A stretch of 64,000 nt of DNA from Diadema setosum (lineage: Eukaryota; Echinodermata; Echinoidea; Diadematoida; Diadematidae): positions 18,440,638 through 18,504,637 of the forward strand of contig NC_092697.1 in assembly GCF_964275005.1 (NCBI RefSeq), written 5' to 3'. A program made the position numbers and the translations under genes. This document shows positions 60,501 through 64,000 of the stretch, one piece after another. Under the pieces are notes generated by a model that saw nothing but the letters and a program-made list of their open reading frames with translations, did no database searches and had not been told where the DNA came from. Positions within the stretch are counted from its first letter, which is position 1. The number at the start of each line of letters is the position of its first letter.

Positions 60501-63367
60501 ATACATATGTGGTACCTCACTGACAGATTAGCATTTTTACTATTACACAAATAATCTCTACCTCCAATTCCTACAGATACTGTTACACTCAATTGACTAG
60601 TATTGGCATGACTGATGCCTGAATCTGTACAATAATATCACTTTTTTTCCAACTCAGCATGGATTTGTGAGACCCACATGAGATTTAACATTAAAAACCA
60701 ATACTGGTGCCAATATGGCTTTCTAAACACAGTGTGCATGTGTGCTATACTTATCAATATGTTATTTATGCATGATATATCTTTTACAAGGCCGTTCCTT
60801 TAAAACATCCTGCTGTGCTAGTAAAAACTTCTACTTGCCACAAACAGTTTAAAGTACTCGACAAGTCAATCATTATTCTAGGCCATTGTATGTGGCCATT
60901 GGCTAAGCAGCTAAGAGCGAGTTTGATTCCTGCCCATGGACAATCTGTTCTGGTGACATATATTAAATACCAAGCTGCTCTCATTATGGACAAGTTTCCT
61001 ATGCTCTGTACACTCACTGGTACCATTGACCGCTGGAGCCCCTGGGATGGATTCGTCCACTGTGAGGTCCGAGTGGCTCTGGGCCTTGACCACTGTGCCT
61101 TCACAGCTTAGGTAGATGTGTCTCTCTCCCTGCAGTAACAGGTGCTCACAGTTGGCCTGGGGAAGAATGTGGATATCTGGTCAAATCCATGAGGAAATTT
61201 CCTAAGATGTCCATTTTAAATATATCCCCATGTACAAATCTGTAAGTTGAGTTATAATTCTATGGCAAGTCAGAATGTACAATCTTAGTACGACTACCTA
61301 CACTGATGTATAATGATTTGAAAACACTTTAACTTAACTCCCTATACATTGTATACATCCTTATTCATTAAGTGGCTTTTTGCAATGTAACGATCTTTTA
61401 TAAAGGTAAATTACGCTCAGCAGTCTAACAATAGCAGCTCTTCTATCTGAAAGTTATCATTGATGACTGCCGTGTGATGACGTCAACTGAACAAAATGTG
61501 CGCGCTCCTTACAAGTTACTATAGTAACACCCACAGCAATAGATCTTTGACATAAGAGGATTTCACTTCTACCTACATTTCAGGACGGATGATGATATTG
61601 AATACCAAACTCATTGGTTTGCCAGTGGAATCATAATGTCATGAACTGAGAACTGAAGTTGGGGGGGGGGGTTCAAAATTGGTTGACAAGCTGCGTGGAT
61701 AGCAGCCTCTCGATACAGCTAGGACATGAGAATTGCATCTACACAATCAAAAAACCTTCACTGTTGACCTTTGACACAGGCTAAGAGAGAGGTCACACTC
61801 ACCATACAAGGGTTCATGGTCAATGCACTCTTGACAAATGAAAGCTGGATGAGGTTGCCTGTGGAGTCAGGTGAGTTGTCAGGCAAGCCACTGTTTGGGG
61901 AAGGCTTCTTGGTGGCCCAAAGGTTGTAACCTTCTGGACCCCATTCCTACACAAGGGTCAAAGGTCAATGGACAGGAAAATGTCCGATAACATAAAGCCA
62001 TATTAAACACATCTCATCGTAGTGCTACAATCAATGTGTGACTCCAAGGAAAATACCACACGATGCTATGAAATACATAGTGCAGCATACAGAGATCACA
62101 TTCATCGGTCTTCCATCTTATTCATATTTATTCATTCAAATACTGCAGATTTGTGCTTCTTGCTGTTTGCAAACTCATGCTTCATGTACTGGATGAAATA
62201 CACAAAAGACATTCTGAAGTTTGCAGCATAATTCATACCATCACATAAATATAATTGTGGATTACAGAAATACAAACCTTAGATAAACAACTACAAGAAT
62301 AGTCTTAATGTAAAATGAGCAGATTTATAATAAAATATTTACATACATTTGTAGCTTGAGCACCAATAACTTCGTACATGGATTACATACACGTGTAACT
62401 TGGAAGAGGAAAAGAAGAAAAATATGTGTAGTCCCAGGTAAGTACAATATCACACTCATTACTGCCATACAACTTTGAATCTTCAAAACAACAGCAACAA
62501 TTGCAAAGAACTGATCCAAAGTCATGAAGAGCTGGTAAATTCATTCCAGTGTATTACAAGAAGAGACACAGTAAACAGTAGCCTGATAAATCCTCACGAC
62601 AGAGAGAGAGAGAGAGCCAGTGGTAAGAGCTTACCATGGACTGTATCTGTAAGAGAGATGACCTGGACGGATCAGGGCTGAAGGGAAAGATGTCAGACAA
62701 ATAAAAATGTTTATTCAAGGGACAAACACATCAAAGATGTATGGCTTGACAGGAAAATGTCAAGAGTATACATTGTTGCTTATCAGATAGGTTAGCACTG
62801 TGCGTCATTTGCTTGAAATGAGTTCATTGCATCTCAAAAAGGGGATACACATAGATTTACGAATGCACTGCATGCAAAACATGTTGACACCCAGTTTGAA
62901 AACTGCGACTTGTTGTCTACAACAAAACAGCAATATAGTAGAAAAGGATGTGATATTTAAGCAACCATGATATTAGTAAAAGATCATTCTTTAATACTCT
63001 GAACACTAATGTGTCACAATTAAACCATAATTGAGAAAAATGGAACATTATGTATACTTATGTACAAACCCAGGTATATATAATACATATGCGACATATG
63101 TTACTTTGTAATACTTTTTTTTCTTAAAGATTTGTAGTAAAATTTGTACATCAAGCTGTTCTGTTTTTCTCCGGAAGGATACAGAGTTTTGAGACTGTAC
63201 AGTGTTAACTCTACATCCTCACCAGAAGTCACCCCCTAGGGTGCATACGAGGAGGGCACCAAACGTACTCCACAGTGAGAAGCCACCTTTCTTCCAGGAC
63301 AGAATTACTGCGCTGCCCTCTGGAGTCCAGCGTAGACACGTCACAGCCCCAGCTGCCTGGCATCCAT
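42358..63367 (-). CDS. RIC1: RIC1, RAB6A-GEF complex subunit (N-terminus outside window)
   Basis: Twenty-three consecutive exons on the minus strand join in one phase to give 1135 residues and a TGA stop; the summed length of 3410 nt leaves only the two leading bases of a split codon. The first exon visible matches the late beta-propeller part of vertebrate RIC1 ([21 protein letters not shown]), and later exons follow the family in order: [121 protein letters not shown]1 with RGP1 forms the exchange factor that activates RAB6A at Golgi membranes and is needed for endosome-to-Golgi retrieval and collagen secretion. Human RIC1 is about 1420 residues, so roughly the first 300 lie to the right of the window. 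The C-terminus is acidic and ends CIIS, a CaaX-like tetrapeptide. Introns run from about 80 bp to 1.9 kb and hold many repeats. Confidence 0.95.
43417..43605 (-). CDS. RIC1: RIC1 exon (visible exon 22)
   Basis: Residues 993-1055, [20 protein letters not shown] then [12 protein letters not shown], ending LEVWADTDW; conserved last helices. Donor is ACTG|GTGAGA. Confidence 0.95.
44375..44549 (-). CDS. RIC1: RIC1 exon (visible exon 21)
   Basis: Residues 935-992; acidic stretch then [20 protein letters not shown], aligning with the vertebrate ELEHISMEL helix. Acceptor is ATTCTCAG, donor CTCAG|GTTAGC. Confidence 0.92.
44832..44943. repeat. Foldback hairpin in RIC1 intron
   Basis: The arms 44832-44854 (GAGTCAAAGGGGCCTGAGC) and 44920-44943 are near-perfect reverse complements. 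The complementarity continues inward through AGAATCTTC..GAAGATTCT to a GGCAAAATC-ATTTTGCC centre. Confidence 0.75.
45160..45560. repeat. Foldback array of TTGGTCTAAT-like units in RIC1 intron
   Basis: The left half contains repeated CTTGGTCTAA, TTGGTCTAC and TTCGTCTAAT motifs about every 18-25 bp. The right half (from about 45375) contains the complements ATTAGACAA, TAGACAAAGTGG and TTAGACCATG. The centre lies near 45365. Each arm is thus itself a degenerate tandem array. Confidence 0.75.
45681..45980 (-). CDS. RIC1: RIC1 exon (visible exon 20)
   Basis: Residues 835-934; a Ser/Thr/Pro/Gly-rich, probably disordered region ([19 protein letters not shown]). Poorly conserved, supported by splice sites and phase. 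Confidence 0.88.
46422..46528 (-). CDS. RIC1: RIC1 exon (visible exon 19)
   Basis: Residues 799-834, [20 protein letters not shown] then FNWPLPLVG, as in vertebrate RIC1. Donor is CATG|GTAGGT. Confidence 0.94.
47027..47197 (-). CDS. RIC1: RIC1 exon (visible exon 18)
   Basis: Residues 742-798, [19 protein letters not shown] then [20 protein letters not shown], a predicted helical segment. Acceptor is GATATTAG, donor AAAG|GTAAGC. Confidence 0.95.
47700..47971 (-). CDS. RIC1: RIC1 exon (visible exon 17)
   Basis: Residues 652-741. The conserved start [20 protein letters not shown] and [11 protein letters not shown] is followed by a variable Gly/Pro/Ser linker. Confidence 0.94.
48027..48277 (+). 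repeat. GCGCCATATATTT-ended MITE, copy 2
   Basis: 251 bp, same orientation as copy 1. The ends are TACTGTAGTGCATACGCCA and (complement) TACTGTATGCGCCATATATT. It interrupts the CACCATCTTACAT minisatellite, units of which lie on both sides. Confidence 0.75.
48279..48432. repeat. 26-bp minisatellite (TTATGTATTCACCATCTTACAT)
   Basis: Five to six imperfect copies of a unit containing TATTCACCATCTTACATCA. One more unit (48010-48026) lies on the other side of the MITE. Confidence 0.8.
49077..49163 (-). CDS. RIC1: RIC1 exon (visible exon 16)
   Basis: Residues 623-651 (29 codons), [20 protein letters not shown] then LETVKASKH. Acceptor is TTTACCAG, donor CAT|GTAAGT. Confidence 0.95.
49651..49874. 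repeat. About 23-bp minisatellite in RIC1 intron
   Basis: Roughly nine degenerate copies of AGACATCAGGCCACACTGTA. The array ends about 55 bp before exon 15. Confidence 0.8.
49929..50071 (-). CDS. RIC1: RIC1 exon (visible exon 15)
   Basis: Residues 575-622, core of the RIC1 domain: [19 protein letters not shown] then [17 protein letters not shown]. Donor is GAG|GTTAGT. Confidence 0.96.
50942..51066 (-). CDS. RIC1: RIC1 exon (visible exon 14)
   Basis: Residues 533-574, start of the RIC1 domain: [20 protein letters not shown] then TASEPIP. Acceptor is CCCCTACAG, donor CCAG|GTACAT. Confidence 0.96.
52651..52697 (-). CDS. RIC1: RIC1 exon (visible exon 13)
   Basis: A 47-nt exon, residues 518-532, [15 protein letters not shown]. 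It is easily missed but matches the family exactly and keeps the phase between its neighbours. Confidence 0.93.
52848..53345 (+). repeat. Dispersed repeat in RIC1 intron
   Basis: Starts ACCTCTGCCAAGGGAGGAGG, then GTTT and TAGT runs and AACGGATTTGGATGAAACTT, and ends near CGGAGGTCTGCTCTCTCAGA and GTGCTTTTCTAG. From memory this layout resembles a repeat common in many marine invertebrate genomes; its class is not known to me. No protein is encoded. Confidence 0.6.
53938..54065 (-). CDS. RIC1: RIC1 exon (visible exon 12)
   Basis: Residues 475-517. Begins [17 protein letters not shown], then a more variable stretch up to LPFTTLERT. Acceptor is CTTCCAG, donor AACA|GTGAGT. Confidence 0.94.
54291..54390 (-). 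CDS. RIC1: RIC1 exon (visible exon 11)
   Basis: Residues 442-474, VWLPLFPNQ then [20 protein letters not shown]. Acceptor is CATCTCAG, donor CTTG|GTGAGA. Confidence 0.96.
54853..54981 (-). CDS. RIC1: RIC1 exon (visible exon 10)
   Basis: Residues 399-441 (43 whole codons), [18 protein letters not shown] and [16 protein letters not shown]. Among the best conserved parts of the protein. Confidence 0.96.
55203..55710 (+). repeat. Terminal-inverted-repeat element, copy 1
   Basis: Ends GGGTATCGCCAATA and (complement of the right end) GGGGGTACTGCCAATG. Inner inverted pair CAGATGCATTGTGGGA / TCCCACAGTGCATCTG. The central GACCAGCACATTGCAGC block is shared with the copy at 63473-63921. Confidence 0.7.
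55766..55914 (-). CDS. RIC1: RIC1 exon (visible exon 9)
   Basis: Residues 349-398, with [20 protein letters not shown] and a basic tail. Donor is GAA|GTAAGT. Confidence 0.94.
56471..57764. repeat. Composite repeat with about 148-bp tandem units
   Basis: Bounded by GATGCCTCCGCCATAATGC on the left and a CATAATGCCTCCGG...CGGAGGCATAA hairpin on the right. The interior is a tandem array: TGACCTTGACCTTTGACC-like blocks recur near 56935, 57080, 57229, 57377 and 57530, about 148 bp apart, with shared CCCATCATAC and GAGTTATCGCGTAAAC between them. A GGAC/GTAC tract closes the right side (57667-57718). Non-coding. Confidence 0.75.
57667..57718. repeat. GGAC/GTAC tetranucleotide tract
   Basis: CGGACGGACGTACGTACGGA and onward, part of the composite repeat. 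Confidence 0.85.
57996..58103 (-). CDS. RIC1: RIC1 exon (visible exon 8)
   Basis: Residues 313-348, [20 protein letters not shown] then [11 protein letters not shown]. Acceptor is CTTTCAG, donor TCAG|GTGAGT. The next intron is 2.1 kb and holds the array at 56.5-57.8 kb. Confidence 0.94.
58799..58964 (-). CDS. RIC1: RIC1 exon (visible exon 7)
   Basis: Residues 258-312, [18 protein letters not shown] and onward to [16 protein letters not shown]. Donor is GCCA|GTAAGA. Confidence 0.95.
59308..59508 (-). CDS. RIC1: RIC1 exon (visible exon 6)
   Basis: Residues 191-257 (67 whole codons). Conserved core [29 protein letters not shown] and [16 protein letters not shown]. Confidence 0.96.
59698..59942 (-). 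repeat. GCGCCATATATTT-ended MITE, copy 3
   Basis: 245 bp in the opposite orientation to copies 1 and 2. Read on the minus strand it begins CACTGTATACACAATATATT and contains TTAACTCGGATCCCGACGCA and CAAATTTAACCACCTG, matching copy 1. Confidence 0.72.
60362..60462 (-). CDS. RIC1: RIC1 exon (visible exon 5)
   Basis: Residues 157-190, containing [20 protein letters not shown], a strongly conserved RIC1 segment. Acceptor is CCTGTAG, donor CAGG|GTGAGA. Confidence 0.95.
61018..61156 (-). CDS. RIC1: RIC1 exon (visible exon 4)
   Basis: Residues 111-156. Begins [20 protein letters not shown], as in the family, then a variable linker. Donor is ACCA|GTGAGT. Confidence 0.92.
61803..61946 (-). CDS. RIC1: RIC1 exon (visible exon 3)
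   Basis: Residues 63-110, from [14 protein letters not shown] to the conserved [12 protein letters not shown]. Acceptor is TTGTGTAG, donor ATG|GTGAGT. Confidence 0.93.
62635..62677 (-). CDS. RIC1: RIC1 exon (visible exon 2)
   Basis: A 43-nt exon, residues 48-62, ending in LLQIQSM where human RIC1 has a similar K-I-N-S-M. Short but flanked by clear splice sites (CCTTCAG, CATG|GTAAGC) and in phase. Confidence 0.85.
63223..63367 (-). CDS. RIC1: RIC1 exon (visible exon 1)
   Basis: Residues 1-47 of the visible part; WD40-like strand segments ([39 protein letters not shown]). Acceptor is CCTCTCACAG, donor CTG|GTGAGG. Preceding exons lie outside the window. Confidence 0.93.
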
Positions 63368-63472
63368 CTGTGAGAGGGACAACATTTGAGAGTGTTATGA
63401 ATCTTTGGATTCAATGTGAACAACTTAGCTGTATGACTACATGTAATACAATAAATGATAAGCCTGTAATTC

Positions 63473-63921
63473 TCAATATCGCCAATAGCTAGGTGCCGTG
63501 CACAGAGCAGCATTTTAGATGCATTATGGGATAGCTCAGGGGACAAACTTGCCCCGGTTTTGGCTGCACATGCACTCAGATGACACTCTGTCTTCATACA
63601 GGGGTAGTTTTTGTTGAAGATTTCTTTACTTTCCATCATGTAACCAGCACATTGAAGCCTTGCAGTAGTGAACCACGACTCTAGACACAGCAAATCAGTA
63701 AAATTTAGAAACTTTCGACTTTTTGAAGTTGAATTATAGCCACGAAAAAAGGGGCAACAACAGAAAAGCAGACAAGTAACTCCATGGAATCGTATGAATC
63801 GTATGGGAACTGCAACTCGCGTGAGACAACCGGAAGCAAACAATGGCACCGAGGAATCCCACAGTGCATCTGTGACAAGGCTCTTAAGTGTGCCCAGAAG
63901 TTTTCTGCCCACTGGCAATAC
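63473..63921 (+). repeat. Terminal-inverted-repeat element, copy 2
   Basis: Same orientation as 55203-55710. Ends ATATCGCCAATAG and ACTGGCAATACC; inner pair AGATGCATTATGGGAT / ATCCCACAGTGCATCT. Shared centre ACCAGCACATTGAAGCCTTG. It lies in the RIC1 intron upstream of visible exon 1. Confidence 0.7.
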
Positions 63922-63950
63922 CAAGAATTTACCTCACATTTCTTTTTCTG

Positions 63951-63982
63951 GGAGAGAGGGAGAGAGAGAGAGAGAGAGAGAA
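63951..63982. repeat. GA microsatellite
   Basis: Imperfect GGGAGAGA repeats near the window edge. Confidence 0.85.
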
Positions 63983-64000
63983 AGGCAGAGAAGGGGAGAG

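Noticed and set aside
60895..60950. TGGCTAAGCAG ... GAGTTTGATTCC, tRNA-like boxes
   Set aside because: Spacing and flanks do not fold into a cloverleaf; at most a decayed SINE head.
63229..63924. 231-codon minus-strand frame at the right end
   Set aside because: It runs through a transposon copy and then crosses RIC1 visible exon 1 in the wrong phase; the correct phase gives the conserved RIC1 sequence.

Overview
The window is animal nuclear DNA: AT-rich, with multi-exon genes bounded by GT-AG introns, long microsatellites and many small non-autonomous transposons. Gene content and repeat style suggest a marine deuterostome invertebrate, most likely an echinoderm such as a sea urchin. That placement is inference; no species marker is visible. 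Four protein-coding genes can be supported.

Layout. 1-9.9 kb: no supported gene; six small inverted-repeat elements and a GAT-rich microsatellite. 10.1-14.3 kb and 18.8-25.3 kb, both plus strand: two tandem copies of a five-exon gene encoding a GATA-type plus C4 zinc-finger protein resembling vertebrate ZGLP1. The copies encode 344 and 349 residues, with identical intron phases and first coding exons of identical length (188 nt). 25.3-31.0 kb: microsatellites, no supported gene. 31.08-32.96 kb, plus strand: an uninterrupted reading frame for a Golgi type II glycosyltransferase of the beta-1,3-galactosyltransferase (GT31) family. 33.16-34.0 kb: a large foldback just beyond that gene. 34.0-42.36 kb: no supported gene. 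42.36-63.37 kb, minus strand: 23 consecutive coding exons (1135 residues plus stop) of RIC1, the RAB6A guanine-nucleotide-exchange subunit. Its N-terminal part lies beyond the right edge.

Nothing indicates that the genes form a pathway. The ZGLP1-like pair is a local tandem duplication whose short upstream block and 3' E-boxes were duplicated too. The glycosyltransferase and RIC1 both relate to the Golgi, but their tail-to-tail arrangement is probably coincidental. RIC1 introns carry several foldback and terminal-inverted-repeat elements, including an array of about 148-bp units each bearing a TGACCTTTGACC-like motif.

Most notable points: the tandem ZGLP1-like pair with a shared N-terminal motif and signs of gene conversion; a RIC1 C-terminus ending CIIS, which fits a CaaX prenylation box; the 840-bp foldback after the glycosyltransferase; and several inverted-repeat element families whose ends can be read directly. 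Exon limits come from splice signals, continuous reading phase and remembered family similarity; no database search was run.
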